Positions 28,352-36,829 of a stretch of DNA of 57,298 nucleotides are shown here, piece after piece. The DNA comes from Flavobacteriaceae bacterium PRS1. Lineage in GTDB: Bacteria; Bacteroidota; Bacteroidia; Flavobacteriales; Flavobacteriaceae. A program made the position numbers and the translations under genes. Where the stretch lies: NCBI GenBank assembly GCA_003709165.1, contig RDRZ01000013.1, positions 1-57,298 of the forward strand, written 5' to 3'. The notes under the pieces are model-generated. The model saw only the letters and a program-made list of their open reading frames with translations. It did not search any database and had not been told where the DNA came from. Every line of letters begins with the position of its first letter. Position 1 is the first letter of the stretch.

Positions 28352-28836
28352 TCTAAATCTTTTATCATCCAAACACCACAAGAGTAATGTCCTGTATTTC
28401 CAAGGGGTTTATCCAAATGAATAAATCCGTTTTTCTCATAAATATGAATTGCTACTTTAAGTTGCAAAGCCGACTCTAAATAACACTTTCTATAACCAAA
28501 ATCCTTAGCCGCCTGCATACACTTATCAAACATTTTCTTACCTAAACCTTTACCTCTAATTGTTGGAGAAAAATACATTTTTTGCAACTCACAAACTTCA
28601 GTTTCAAAATCTCTTAAAGGTTTTATTCCGCCACCTCCAACTACAGTGCCATTTTCTTCAATTATATAATACACTTCTTTTTCACCTTGATACGACTCAA
28701 ACATTCTTGGTGTTTCTTTATCTTCGTAAGCTGTACCAACCATAGGCATGTTAAATTCAGGAAAAATATCCTTAATTACTTTTTCGATAGCTGTATTGTC
28801 TTCCGGTTTGATTTTCCGAATTAAAAAAGTATTCAT
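28348..28836 (-). CDS. GNAT family N-acetyltransferase
   Basis: 162 residues. The acetyl-CoA pyrophosphate loop is SPTIRGKGLGKKMFDKCM (R/QxxGxG/A), with the following helix and a C-terminal strand (AIHIYEKNGFIHLDKPLGNTGHYSCGVWMIKDL). Substrate unknown. First gene of a run that continues into prmC with ATGA overlap. Confidence 0.88.
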   Translation of the reverse strand: MNTFLIRKIKPEDNTAIEKVIKDIFPEFNMPMVGTAYEDKETPRMFESYQGEKEVYYIIEENGTVVGGGGIKPLRDFETEVCELQKMYFSPTIRGKGLGKKMFDKCMQAAKDFGYRKCYLESALQLKVAIHIYEKNGFIHLDKPLGNTGHYSCGVWMIKDLE

Positions 28837-28907
28837 TAAATTTATATCTTAATTTTACAGGAAATTTAAGAACTTTAAATGAATTCTATAAATATAAAAT
28901 AAGAATT

Positions 28908-29378
28908 ATGATGAAAAGAATTTGTTATATATTTTTTTTAAGCTTTATTATTTTTTCTTGCACCTTTACTGAAAAGCCAAACTTTATAAAAATAAAAAAT
29001 GTTCGCGTAGATAAGGCTAACCTTTCAAAGGTAGTTATAAATGCAGACGCCTTATTTGAAAATTTAAATGATATTGGTGGAAATTTAGAACTCAATAAAC
29101 TTGAAGTTTTTGTTAATAATATTAAAGTAAGCAATATTAGCACCAAAAAATTTAAGGTGCCAATTAAGAATAAATTTTCTATTCCAATAAAAATAAGTTT
29201 TTCTCCTAAACAAATTTTTGATGACCATAAAAAAGGGTTTCTTTCAAATATTTTCAAAAGCATAAAAAACAAAAAGGTAACAATACTTTATAAAGGTATT
29301 ATCACATATTCTTTAGGCGACTTTTCTTATGATTACAATATAAATTATTCACAAAAAATTGTATTAAAAAAGCGTTGA
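28908..29378 (+). CDS. LEA type 2-like lipoprotein
   Basis: 156 residues. The signal ends at a lipobox-like FSCTF (Cys18), so it is probably a periplasm-facing lipoprotein. The mature part is a single beta-sandwich resembling LEA14/WHy domains (IKNVRVDKANLSKVVINADALFENLNDIGGNLELNKLEVFVNN). It is located directly upstream of ribD (TGATG overlap), the usual flavobacterial pairing. No role is established. Confidence 0.72.
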   Translation: MMKRICYIFFLSFIIFSCTFTEKPNFIKIKNVRVDKANLSKVVINADALFENLNDIGGNLELNKLEVFVNNIKVSNISTKKFKVPIKNKFSIPIKISFSPKQIFDDHKKGFLSNIFKSIKNKKVTILYKGIITYSLGDFSYDYNINYSQKIVLKKR

Positions 29379-30460
29379 TGTTACATGAAACATATATAAA
29401 ACGCTGTATTGAATTAGGCAAAAATGGGCTTGGAACTACACGACCAAATCCTATGGTTGGTTGCGTTATTGTTTATAAGAATACTATTATAGGTAAAGGC
29501 TTTACAAGTGCTTATGGCGATAGTCATGCTGAAGTTAACGCAATACAATCTGTAAAAGATAAATCGTTGCTTAATCAATCTACGCTTTATGTAACATTAG
29601 AGCCTTGTTCGCATTATGGAAAAACGCCTCCTTGTAGCAATTTAATAATTGAGCATAAAATCCCTAATGTTGTAATTGGAACAATAGACACTCATAGCAA
29701 AGTAGCTGGAAAAGGGATTGCTATACTTAAAGCTTCAGGATGTAATGTTCGTGTTGGCGTTTTAGAAGGTGAATGCAAACAGCATCATAAGCGATTTTTT
29801 ACGTTTCATAATAAAAAGCGTCCTTATGTAATTTTAAAATGGGCAGAAACAAATGATGGTTTTATTGCTCCTAGTTCCAAAAATGAAAACAAACCTGTTT
29901 GGATAACAAATCCATATTCAAGGCAACTCGTACATAAATGGAGAGCTGAAGAACAGGCTATTTTAATTGGTACAAATACTGTAAAAGAAGATGACCCGAG
30001 TTTAACAACACGAAATTGGAAAGGAAATAATCCTGTTAGAATTGTTATTGACAGACAAAACAAATTGTCTAAAACACTTAAGGTATTTGAAAGTTTGGCT
30101 GCTACCATTGTAATTTCAGATAATAACCAGAAATCGGAAGTAGGAAACCCGGTTGGCAAAAATTTGAATTTCGAATTTATAGATTGGAATTTAAAAGATA
30201 AAATAGCAAAACAAATATGTAACGTTTTGTTTAAAAACACTATTAATTCTGTTATAATTGAAGGCGGACGAAAAACGCTTCAAACGTTTATTGACGAAGG
30301 TATTTGGGATGAAGCCAGAGTATTTACAGGAAATATTCAGTTTAAAGAAGGTGTTGAAGCTCCTAAATTAAATGGGAAATTAATTTCCACAGAAAAAATC
30401 ATTGATGATGTTTTAAAGATTTTTATTCCTTCCCAACATGGAATCTCATCAACTCAATGA
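29378..30460 (+). CDS. ribD: Bifunctional riboflavin deaminase/reductase RibD
   Basis: About 360 residues. N-terminal zinc deaminase (1-145): DSHAEVNAI and EPCSHYGKTPPCS hold the His/Cys/Cys ligands and catalytic Glu. C-terminal reductase (about 150-360) has VILKWAETNDGFIA, IGTNTVKEDDPSLTTR and IIEGGRKTLQTF. It catalyses the second and third steps of riboflavin synthesis. The ATG at 29378 overlaps the upstream TGA; a TTG one codon earlier is not needed. Confidence 0.95.
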   Translation: MLHETYIKRCIELGKNGLGTTRPNPMVGCVIVYKNTIIGKGFTSAYGDSHAEVNAIQSVKDKSLLNQSTLYVTLEPCSHYGKTPPCSNLIIEHKIPNVVIGTIDTHSKVAGKGIAILKASGCNVRVGVLEGECKQHHKRFFTFHNKKRPYVILKWAETNDGFIAPSSKNENKPVWITNPYSRQLVHKWRAEEQAILIGTNTVKEDDPSLTTRNWKGNNPVRIVIDRQNKLSKTLKVFESLAATIVISDNNQKSEVGNPVGKNLNFEFIDWNLKDKIAKQICNVLFKNTINSVIIEGGRKTLQTFIDEGIWDEARVFTGNIQFKEGVEAPKLNGKLISTEKIIDDVLKIFIPSQHGISSTQ

Positions 30461-30484
30461 AATAAATAAGATTCCTCTCGATAG

Positions 30485-30502
30485 TCCCGATAGAAATCGG
30501 GA
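30485..30502. repeat. CCCGAT palindrome between ribD and the HAD gene
   Basis: TCCCGAT / ATCGGGA arms around AGAA; a variant of the TCCCGATA family. It sits 25 bases past the ribD stop and has no T run, so it is probably not a classical terminator. Confidence 0.65.
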
Positions 30503-30532
30503 TTGTGGCTAATATGAATTAACAAAAAACAG

Positions 30533-30552
30533 ATTCCCACGTTCGTGGGGAA
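30533..30552. repeat. ATTCCCAC palindrome abutting the HAD gene start
   Basis: ATTCCCAC..GTGGGGAAT arms with a small bulge. The tail GGGGAATGAATATG overlaps one candidate ATG (30552) and ends at the more likely start codon (30558). Confidence 0.65.
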
Positions 30553-30557
30553 TGAAT

Positions 30558-31169
30558 ATGATTAAAACAATTATTTTCGATTTTGGTAATGTATTTATTA
30601 ATTTAGATATCGATGAAGCTATACAACGAGCCTTAACGCTTTTTAAAGTAAATTCTTTTTCAGACGAAACGATTGCCACCAATAATCTTTATGAACAAGG
30701 ATTGATAACAACAACCGACTTTATTAAATTTTACAAAAAAACGTTCCCATCTATTACTAAATCAGAAATCATTGAAACTTGGAATAGTATCTTTAAAGAT
30801 TTCCCTGTTTATAGATTAGAGTTTCTAAAAACACTTTCCGAAGAAAAAAAATACATTTTAATTTTATTAAGCAATACAAACGAGCTACATATAAATTGGG
30901 TTAAAGAACATATTCTTTTTTACAACCAATTCAAAAATTGTTTTGATGCTTTCTATTTGTCTCACGAAATACAATTAAAAAAACCAAATACTGAAGTTTT
31001 TCAGTTTGTATTAAACCAAAATAATTTAATTGCTGAAGAATGTTTGTTTATTGACGACACAAAAGAGCATATTGAAACAGCCTCGCAATTAGGATTTAAA
31101 ACGTGGAATTTAAAGCCAGCTACTGAAGATATTGTAGATTTATTCAAAATTAAAAAAGAGCAATTCTGA
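30558..31169 (+). CDS. HAD-superfamily (subfamily IA) phosphatase
   Basis: 203 residues from ATG 30558. Motif I DFGNVFINL (nucleophile region IIFDFGNV), motif II LLSNTNE, motif III KKPNTEVF and motif IV FIDDTKEHIETA are all present, with a helical cap of about 60 residues. A small-molecule phosphatase; substrate unknown. The alternate start at 30552 lies inside the upstream palindrome. Its stop and the next gene share the same reading frame. Confidence 0.88.
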   Translation: MIKTIIFDFGNVFINLDIDEAIQRALTLFKVNSFSDETIATNNLYEQGLITTTDFIKFYKKTFPSITKSEIIETWNSIFKDFPVYRLEFLKTLSEEKKYILILLSNTNELHINWVKEHILFYNQFKNCFDAFYLSHEIQLKKPNTEVFQFVLNQNNLIAEECLFIDDTKEHIETASQLGFKTWNLKPATEDIVDLFKIKKEQF

Positions 31170-31178
31170 ACTAATACA

Positions 31179-31766
31179 ATTTTAAAACCATCAGAAGAAG
31201 TTTTATTTAAAGACAAGAACAGTAAATTTTTTGGTTATGCGTTTCCAGTAAAAAATGAAGATGCTGTTAAGTTTCATCTTAATACACTAAAAAAGCAACA
31301 TCATGCCGCAAGACATTGGTGTTACGCATACCAGATTGGTACAGAAACAATTAAATTTAGAGCTAACGATGATGGTGAGCCTAGCAATAGTGCAGGACAA
31401 CTAATTTATGGTCAAATACAATCTTTCAAGCTCACCAATATATTAATAGTTGTAGTGCGCTATTTTGGAGGAGTAAAATTAGGCGTTGGAGGATTAATAA
31501 ACGCTTACAAAACTACAGCGCAATTGGCATTGGAAGCTTCAAAAATAATTAAAAAAACTATCTATACTGAATTCTTAATTACTTTCGATTATAAAAACAT
31601 GAATAAGGTGATGCGCATTATAAAAGAAAAACAAATCAAAATCATAAACCAAAAGTTGGAATTGAGTTGTGAATTACAAATTTCGGTAAGAAAAAATGAT
31701 GCGCAACTAATTTTTGAGCTTTTTAATCAACTTTTCGAAATAAAAATTAAAAATTTAAACGATTAA
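31179..31766 (+). CDS. YigZ/IMPACT family protein
   Basis: From residue 4 on the product reads PSEEVLFKDKNSKFFGYAF, then RHWCYAYQIG, ANDDGEPSNSAG, VVVRYFGGVKLGVGGLINAYKTTA and a C-terminal alpha/beta domain: a complete IMPACT/YigZ fold. No ATG, GTG or TTG exists between the HAD stop (31167-31169, same frame) and the conserved start; the first, GTG 31455, would remove half of the domain. ATT at 31179 is the only initiation-type codon, and homologues usually carry about 5-8 further residues. So a non-AUG start or a small indel at the start is inferred. Function is unassigned; it overlaps the thioesterase gene by 4 bases. Confidence 0.72.
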   Translation: MLKPSEEVLFKDKNSKFFGYAFPVKNEDAVKFHLNTLKKQHHAARHWCYAYQIGTETIKFRANDDGEPSNSAGQLIYGQIQSFKLTNILIVVVRYFGGVKLGVGGLINAYKTTAQLALEASKIIKKTIYTEFLITFDYKNMNKVMRIIKEKQIKIINQKLELSCELQISVRKNDAQLIFELFNQLFEIKIKNLND

Positions 31767-32164
31767 TTTTGCAGTTTATCTAAAATATCTTTAGGACATC
31801 TCGTCGGTCTCATGGTTTTCATATTTATAAATGCCAAAATTACTTTTGCTAAAGAAATAATTTCACCGTCTTCATTTAAGATTTCGAAATCAAATTCTAT
31901 AGTTGCAGTTGGCATTTTGCACAGTTGAGTTTTTACATAAATTACATCATCGTAACCTGCTGATTTTTTGTAATTTATGGATAAAGAAATCACAGGAAGC
32001 ATAACACCTTGCTCTTCCATTTTTTTATAAGAAATTCCATAACTTCGCAACCACTCAACACGTCCAATTTCTAAATATTGTGCGTAATTTCCGTGATATA
32101 CGATTCCCATTTGGTCGGTTTCTCCATATCTTACCCTTATCTTAGTTTCGGTGTATTTCATCAA
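31763..32164 (-). CDS. YbgC/FadM-type acyl-CoA thioesterase
   Basis: 133 residues, one hot-dog domain. The signature RYGETDQMGIVYHGNYAQYLEIGR contains the catalytic Asp (ETD) and the HGNY loop of 4-hydroxybenzoyl-CoA-type thioesterases. Substrate unknown. The first Met is followed directly by a second one; either can initiate. Its 3' end overlaps yigZ by 4 bases, convergently. Confidence 0.9.
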   Translation of the reverse strand: MMKYTETKIRVRYGETDQMGIVYHGNYAQYLEIGRVEWLRSYGISYKKMEEQGVMLPVISLSINYKKSAGYDDVIYVKTQLCKMPTATIEFDFEILNEDGEIISLAKVILAFINMKTMRPTRCPKDILDKLQN

Positions 32165-32367
32165 AAAAATTTAAATTATAAAAAATATTTGTTGTACTTT
32201 CATCGCGAATTAAACATGCGAAAAAAATAATTAATAATCAATAGCTTTAGATTTTTTTTTTTAGAAATTTGTTCACATATTTGATGTGTAGAAAATAATC
32301 AAGTAAAAAATATTTATTTACTCTTTTTTTTCACAATCAACAAACTAACTAATTTTAAACATTTTTA
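32165..32367. other. Divergent AT-rich intergenic region upstream of dnaA
   Basis: 203 bases with long A and T runs (e.g. T9 around 32251). I see no cluster of DnaA boxes (TTATNCACA) and no clear AT-rich 13-mer repeats, so there is no evidence of an origin here. Promoters for both genes must lie within; TACTTTCA near 32195 is a weak -7 candidate for dnaA. Confidence 0.5.
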
Positions 32368-33795
32368 ATGAGGGAAACTGCGCAATCGGTATGGAACAAT
32401 TGTCTTGAATTTATAAACGACAATATTCAACCGCAAGCCTATAAAACATGGTTTGAGCCTATTTTTGCTGTTAAACTCAATAATAATGTTTTAAGTATTC
32501 AAGTACCAAGTAAATTTTTCTACGAATGGTTGGAAGAACATTACGTTAAAATTTTAAAAGTTGCACTTTCAAAAGAACTCGGCGAAAACGCAAAGCTCGT
32601 TTATATTATTAAAATGGAAAACACTTATGGCAACAAACAGCCATTTACCGAACAAATTCCGAGTTCCAACCGAAGTGCTGTAAAAGCTCAAAATGTAGAT
32701 GTTCCGTTAGAAAATAAAAGTCCACAATTACGAAATCCATTTGTAATTCCAGGAATTAGAAATGTAAAAATAGAATCGCAACTCAATCCAAACTATAATT
32801 TTGAAAACTTTTTAGAAGGTGATTCAAACCGTTTGGCTCGAAATGCCGGTATTGCAGTTGCCAATAAACCTGGAGGTACATCTTTCAACCCATTATTAAT
32901 TTTTGGTGGCGTTGGTTTAGGCAAAACCCATTTAGTGCATGCAATTGGTGTCAATATTAAAGATAAATACCCAGAAAAAACAGTTTTATATATTTCTGCT
33001 GAAAAGTTTACACAACAATATATAGATTCAGTAAAAAAGAACAATAGAAACGATTTCATTTATTTTTATCAAATCATTGATGTTTTAATTATTGATGATG
33101 TTCAATTCTTTTCTGGAAAATCTGGTACACAAGATGTTTTCTTCCATATTTTCAACCATTTGCACCAAAACGGAAAACAAGTTATTTTAACAAGCGACAA
33201 AGCTCCTGTCGATATGCAAGATATTGAACAACGTTTATTATCTCGATTTAAATGGGGACTTTCGGCCGAATTGCAAACTCCTGATTTTGAAACAAGAGTT
33301 TCTATTTTAAAAAATAAATTATATAGAGACGGCGTTGAAATGCCAGACGATATCATAGAATATGTTGCAAAACACATTAAAACAAATGTTCGTGAATTGG
33401 AAGGTGCCATCATCTCTTTAATTGCACAATCCTCTTTTAACAAGAAAGAAATTACCATTAGCCTTGCTAAAGAAATTGTAGAGAAGTTTGTTAAAAACAC
33501 AAAACGAGAAGTATCGATTGATTATATTCAGAAAGTAGTTTCCGATTATTTTCAAATGGATGTAGAAGTTCTTCAATCTAAAACAAGAAAACGACACATT
33601 GTACAAGCTAGACAATTAGCAATGTTCTTTGCTAAAAAATTTACTAAAGCATCGTTAGCAAGTATTGGTTCTCAAATAGGCAAAAGAGACCATGCCACTG
33701 TACTTCATGCGTGTAAAACAGTAGATAATCTGTCTTCAACAGATAGACAATTTAGAAAATTTGTAGAAGATCTTCACAAAAAATTATCTGTTTAA
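32368..33795 (+). CDS. dnaA: Chromosomal replication initiator DnaA
   Basis: 475 residues. Domain I (1-90, helical, KTWFEPIF) binds partners. A short linker follows, then the AAA+ domain III with Walker A GGVGLGKTHL, Walker B LIIDDVQFF and box VII/sensor RLLSRFKWG. Domain IV ends with the DNA-binding helix-turn-helix and signature KRDHATVLHACKTV. The length is normal. LMW-PTPase follows after 13 bases; this dnaA-PTPase-methylase order is common in Flavobacteriia. Confidence 0.97.
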   Translation: MRETAQSVWNNCLEFINDNIQPQAYKTWFEPIFAVKLNNNVLSIQVPSKFFYEWLEEHYVKILKVALSKELGENAKLVYIIKMENTYGNKQPFTEQIPSSNRSAVKAQNVDVPLENKSPQLRNPFVIPGIRNVKIESQLNPNYNFENFLEGDSNRLARNAGIAVANKPGGTSFNPLLIFGGVGLGKTHLVHAIGVNIKDKYPEKTVLYISAEKFTQQYIDSVKKNNRNDFIYFYQIIDVLIIDDVQFFSGKSGTQDVFFHIFNHLHQNGKQVILTSDKAPVDMQDIEQRLLSRFKWGLSAELQTPDFETRVSILKNKLYRDGVEMPDDIIEYVAKHIKTNVRELEGAIISLIAQSSFNKKEITISLAKEIVEKFVKNTKREVSIDYIQKVVSDYFQMDVEVLQSKTRKRHIVQARQLAMFFAKKFTKASLASIGSQIGKRDHATVLHACKTVDNLSSTDRQFRKFVEDLHKKLSV

Positions 33796-33808
33796 TTTAT
33801 TTCAATAA

Positions 33809-34261
33809 ATGACTAAAATACTGATGGTATGTCTTGGAAACATTTGCCGCTTACCATTAGCCGAAGGAATTTTAAAATCTAAATTACCTGAAAATATTTT
33901 TTTTGTTGACTCTGCCGGAACTGCAAACTATCATATAGGACGACAACCAGATCATCGCTCTATTGAAACTGCAAAAAAATATGGTGTTGATATAACCAAT
34001 CAACGTGGAAGACAATTTGTAGTTTCAGATTTTGATGATTTTGATTATATTTATGCGATGGACAGCACTAATTTTAATGACATCATTAGTTTATCACGAA
34101 ATATTAATGACGCTTCCAAGATAAAACTAATTCTTGATGAATTAGCAGATGTTGACACAGCAGATGTTCCAGATCCTTATTATGGTGTTAGTCAAGGCTT
34201 TGAAAACGTGTATCGTATATTAGACAGCGCTTGTAATATAATTGCAAATAAATTAAAATGA
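33809..34261 (+). CDS. Low-molecular-weight protein tyrosine phosphatase, with altered P-loop
   Basis: 150 residues. P-loop C8LGNICR14 matches Cx5R, and the general-acid Asp is in VPDPYYG (about 119). The family's next residue is Ser/Thr, whose hydroxyl helps the cysteine act; here it is Leu15 (TTA, one base from TCA). The mutation may lower activity, or be a sequencing error. It hydrolyses phosphotyrosine or small phosphates in the cytosol. Ends 4 bases into the next gene. Confidence 0.9.
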   Translation: MTKILMVCLGNICRLPLAEGILKSKLPENIFFVDSAGTANYHIGRQPDHRSIETAKKYGVDITNQRGRQFVVSDFDDFDYIYAMDSTNFNDIISLSRNINDASKIKLILDELADVDTADVPDPYYGVSQGFENVYRILDSACNIIANKLK

Positions 34262-34974
34262 ACTACGGTAAAGGAAAACTATACCTTATTCCAACACGTC
34301 TTGGCGACAATGCTCCTTTAGAAGTTTTACCAATTTCTATAAAGCGTATCATTGAAAATGTGGATTACTATATTGTTGAAAACGAAAAAACTGCACGACG
34401 TTTTATAAAAAAAATAAGTTCTGGTAAATCTCAAGCTTCATTAAAAATTAATATTCTCAATAAATTTACCGAAGAAACTGAATTGCCTGATTATTTAAAT
34501 CCGTGTTTAGATGGTAAAAACGTAGGATTACTTTCTGAAGCAGGTTGCCCGGCGATTGCCGACCCAGGAGCCGAAATTGTAAAAATTGCACATCAAAAAG
34601 AGATACAAGTAGTGCCTTTGGTTGGACCATCCTCTATCCTACTAGCTTTAATGAGCTCTGGTATGAATGGTCAAAATTTTGCTTTTAATGGTTATTTACC
34701 GATAGAAAAGTCTGAACGTAAATCCGCTCTAAAACAACTGGAACGTCTTTCGTTTGAAAAAAAACAGACTCAAATATTTATTGAAACACCTTATAGAAAC
34801 AATAAAATGCTGGAAGATATTTGTGCTTCTCTAAATGTACATACAAGAGTTTGTGTGGCTTGTGATATTACTTTACCGACCGAATACATAAAAACTCAAA
34901 CAGTTAAAGAGTGGAAACACACCACTGTTGACCTTCATAAAAGACCATCAATTTTTATTATTCAAAAAGATTAG
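34258..34974 (+). CDS. RsmI-like SAM-dependent tetrapyrrole-methylase family protein
   Basis: 238 residues. The start LYLIPTRLGD, GKNVGLLSEAGCPAIADPGAEIV (the SAM/GxGxD block) and VPLVGPSSILLALMSSG are typical. It lacks the C-terminal part seen in canonical RsmI (16S rRNA C1402 ribose 2'-O-methyltransferase), and so matches the shorter Bacteroidota RsmI-like relatives. rRNA methylation is likely but not proven. The 4-base overlap with the PTPase gene implies coupling. Confidence 0.85.
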   Translation: MNYGKGKLYLIPTRLGDNAPLEVLPISIKRIIENVDYYIVENEKTARRFIKKISSGKSQASLKINILNKFTEETELPDYLNPCLDGKNVGLLSEAGCPAIADPGAEIVKIAHQKEIQVVPLVGPSSILLALMSSGMNGQNFAFNGYLPIEKSERKSALKQLERLSFEKKQTQIFIETPYRNNKMLEDICASLNVHTRVCVACDITLPTEYIKTQTVKEWKHTTVDLHKRPSIFIIQKD

Positions 34975-35056
34975 GAACAAGTTAGGAGTTGTGAGTGATG
35001 AGTTTTGAATTGTGAAATAAGACAAATTAAAAAACCTTTACTGTCTCTTTTCTTTG

Positions 35057-35090
35057 TTCTTTATTCTGTTTATGAATCCTGAATAAAGAA
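35057..35090. terminator. 10-bp hairpin between convergent genes
   Basis: TTCTTTATTC (35057-35066) pairs perfectly with GAATAAAGAA (35081-35090). It is AT-rich without a strong T run, so it is a weak bidirectional terminator at best, between the methylase and the lysozyme-like gene. Confidence 0.5.
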
Positions 35091-35138
35091 TAATTATTAT
35101 TTACCATTCAAGCATTCAAACACTAGACCAAAAATCGA

Positions 35139-35798
35139 TTAGGCTTTTGCTTTTCTGTTTGGCACGATAAAAGAAGTGTCATAGCCAGAGAATCGTTTCA
35201 TATAGCTTTTTATAGTAGTTCCATAAGCATCTGCAAACCCAATAGCTCCATAGCTTCTTAAGAATTTTTTCACACTTCCAGGTCCAGCCAAATGTGCTGC
35301 TGCTAATATTCCTGATTCTGTAATTAAAACACCACCAACTATTTTACCTACAAAACGTTTAATATCTCTACGTAATATCCATTTATTGCGTGCAGTATTT
35401 GCAATAAATGCTTTTTCCTGAAGTTTTGGGTCAGATAAAAACTTATTAGTATTATAAATTCCTATAAGCTTTAACGTGTTTTTTCCAAATTGATATTTAC
35501 CTAAATATCCGTGTGTGTTAACTGTAAAGTAATTACCACGAGATTCTTTAAAAGCCAATGCTTCTTTAAATCCAACAAAAGATTTACCAAGATTTGGTGT
35601 CGAATAACCAGTCTCATATTCAAAATCTTTAGTTGAAGTTACAATAATCGCTGCTTCATTATACACTGTATAATTAAGGTCTAAACCTTTAATAGAATAC
35701 AAGTCCATATCCAATGGCTTGTTAACATTTAAAGCAAAATAAAATGCTGTAAACATTACTACTGGAATAACTGAATAAGATATTATATTTTTATACAT
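35139..35798 (-). CDS. Lysozyme-like (lytic transglycosylase fold) exported protein
   Basis: 219 residues. N-terminal hydrophobic anchor or signal (about 5-25). From residue 75: FKEALAFKESRGNYFTVNTHGYLGKYQFG, the Glu-Ser-Arg-Gly and GxLGxYQ pattern of the Slt/lysozyme-like fold, then LITESGILAAAHLAGPGSVKKFL. Probably a cell-wall hydrolase or a peptidoglycan-binding relative. The tail is basic (NRKAKA). It has its own strong promoter. Confidence 0.75.
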   Translation of the reverse strand: MYKNIISYSVIPVVMFTAFYFALNVNKPLDMDLYSIKGLDLNYTVYNEAAIIVTSTKDFEYETGYSTPNLGKSFVGFKEALAFKESRGNYFTVNTHGYLGKYQFGKNTLKLIGIYNTNKFLSDPKLQEKAFIANTARNKWILRRDIKRFVGKIVGGVLITESGILAAAHLAGPGSVKKFLRSYGAIGFADAYGTTIKSYMKRFSGYDTSFIVPNRKAKA

Positions 35799-35855
35799 AT
35801 CATTTGGTTTTCTGAAACCTTAAAATTTGATTTTTAGGCTTCAAATTTCAGCGTG

Positions 35856-35885
35856 CAAAATTAGACTTTTTATTTAATATTTCAA
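35856..35885 (-). promoter_or_regulatory. Bacteroidota promoter for the lysozyme-like gene
   Basis: Minus strand: TTG (35885-35883), exactly 19-base spacer, TAATTTTG (35863-35856). This is a full match to the Bacteroidota -33/-7 consensus; the leader would be about 50 bases. Confidence 0.7.
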
Positions 35886-35908
35886 AATTAATCGTTAAAG
35901 TGTTATTT

Positions 35909-36826
35909 TTAGAAGTACAATAGATAAAATACAACCCCATTTTTACTATTAAATTCAACAGTTGGCAGAGGTATTTTAATCATATTCAGTACACTAAAAA
36001 TTGTTTTTAAAAGGTGAGAATTAGTACTAATACGTGTCAAATATACATCAAAACTTAAGTAAAACTGCCGAAACGGTTTTGATTTGTAAACAAATTATCA
36101 ACATTATCGCTATTTGCTGTTAACATTCCGTCAGCACCATAACCAAATGCAAGGTTAAGCCACTTTGGTATTTTACTGTCTTTATTTTTACTAAATGAAT
36201 GCAAATTGGCACTTAACCAATAGGTTTGCCCATTGTAATCTTTTAATATTTCCTGTAAAATATTTTCGCCTAAAACATCTGGTCTCATTTCGGCATATTT
36301 AGTGCTATGAAACGAAAACTTTAACGTTATACGCTGTTCTTTCCATAATAACTCCTGACCAATATACAATCCGGTTCCTACTCCGTTTGCAGCAATATCA
36401 GACCAGGAAAACCCCAATTCTTTGGAATAGCCATCAAAAACCTCTACAATTGTTAAAAATGTAAAACCCAAAGTAGCACCATATATAAGTTGATTTTTTT
36501 TACTTACTCCACTCCAATTTAAAACATCTGCACCTACCTCTCCCAAGTTGATAAGAAGAGAATACATGTCCAAACTTATCCATTTGAAGCCATTCGTTAC
36601 TATCGTCTATGGTATGAAAGCTAGAACGCGGAAAATCATTATACCATAGTTCATTAAGTCCAACAAGTGTTAATGTGCCTAAAGATACTTCAGAAATTAT
36701 TACCGCATTTCGCCTTGAAATATTTAATGTATCACTTGGTTTTAAAAAACTGTTTATATTAAATTGAGCATAGATAGAAGTGCCTAACAGAAGAAATAAA
36801 ACAAGATGTATTGACTTAAATTTCAA
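35909..36826 (-). pseudogene. DUF2279 family protein, two compensating frameshifts
   Basis: Three conserved blocks in sequence lie in frames A, B and A. Block 1 (36826 to about 36539) has signal peptide MKFKSIHLVLFLLLGTSIYA and ends ..DKFGHVFSSYQLGR. Block 2 starts VGADVLNWSGVSKKNQLIYG and reads on to ..NLFTNQNRF (about 36074). Block 3 resumes RQFYLSFDVYLTRIS and runs to ..NGVVFYLLYF, stop 35909-35911. The first shift is one extra G at 36537-36538 (AGAGGTAGG); the second is one missing T at 36071-36073 (CGTTTCGG). DUF2279/YfiM-like proteins are periplasmic of unknown role. It is 3 bases downstream of mltG and thus last in the dapF-GNAT-mltG operon. Confidence 0.88.
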
Positions 36827-36829
36827 AAG

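Noticed and set aside
27467..28381. prmC start at the upstream Met (28381)
   Set aside because: The extra 10 residues are encoded within the upstream GNAT 3' end; ATGA coupling supports 28351.
31455..31766. yigZ starting at GTG 31455
   Set aside because: It would delete the N-terminal half of the IMPACT domain, which is clearly encoded upstream.
32165..32367. Replication origin next to dnaA
   Set aside because: No TTATNCACA-type boxes or repeats are seen; only AT-rich runs. dnaA location alone is not evidence.
36055..36573. Separate short gene starting MDMYSLLINLG
   Set aside because: It is the middle section of the frameshifted DUF2279 gene; its first residues are out of frame.
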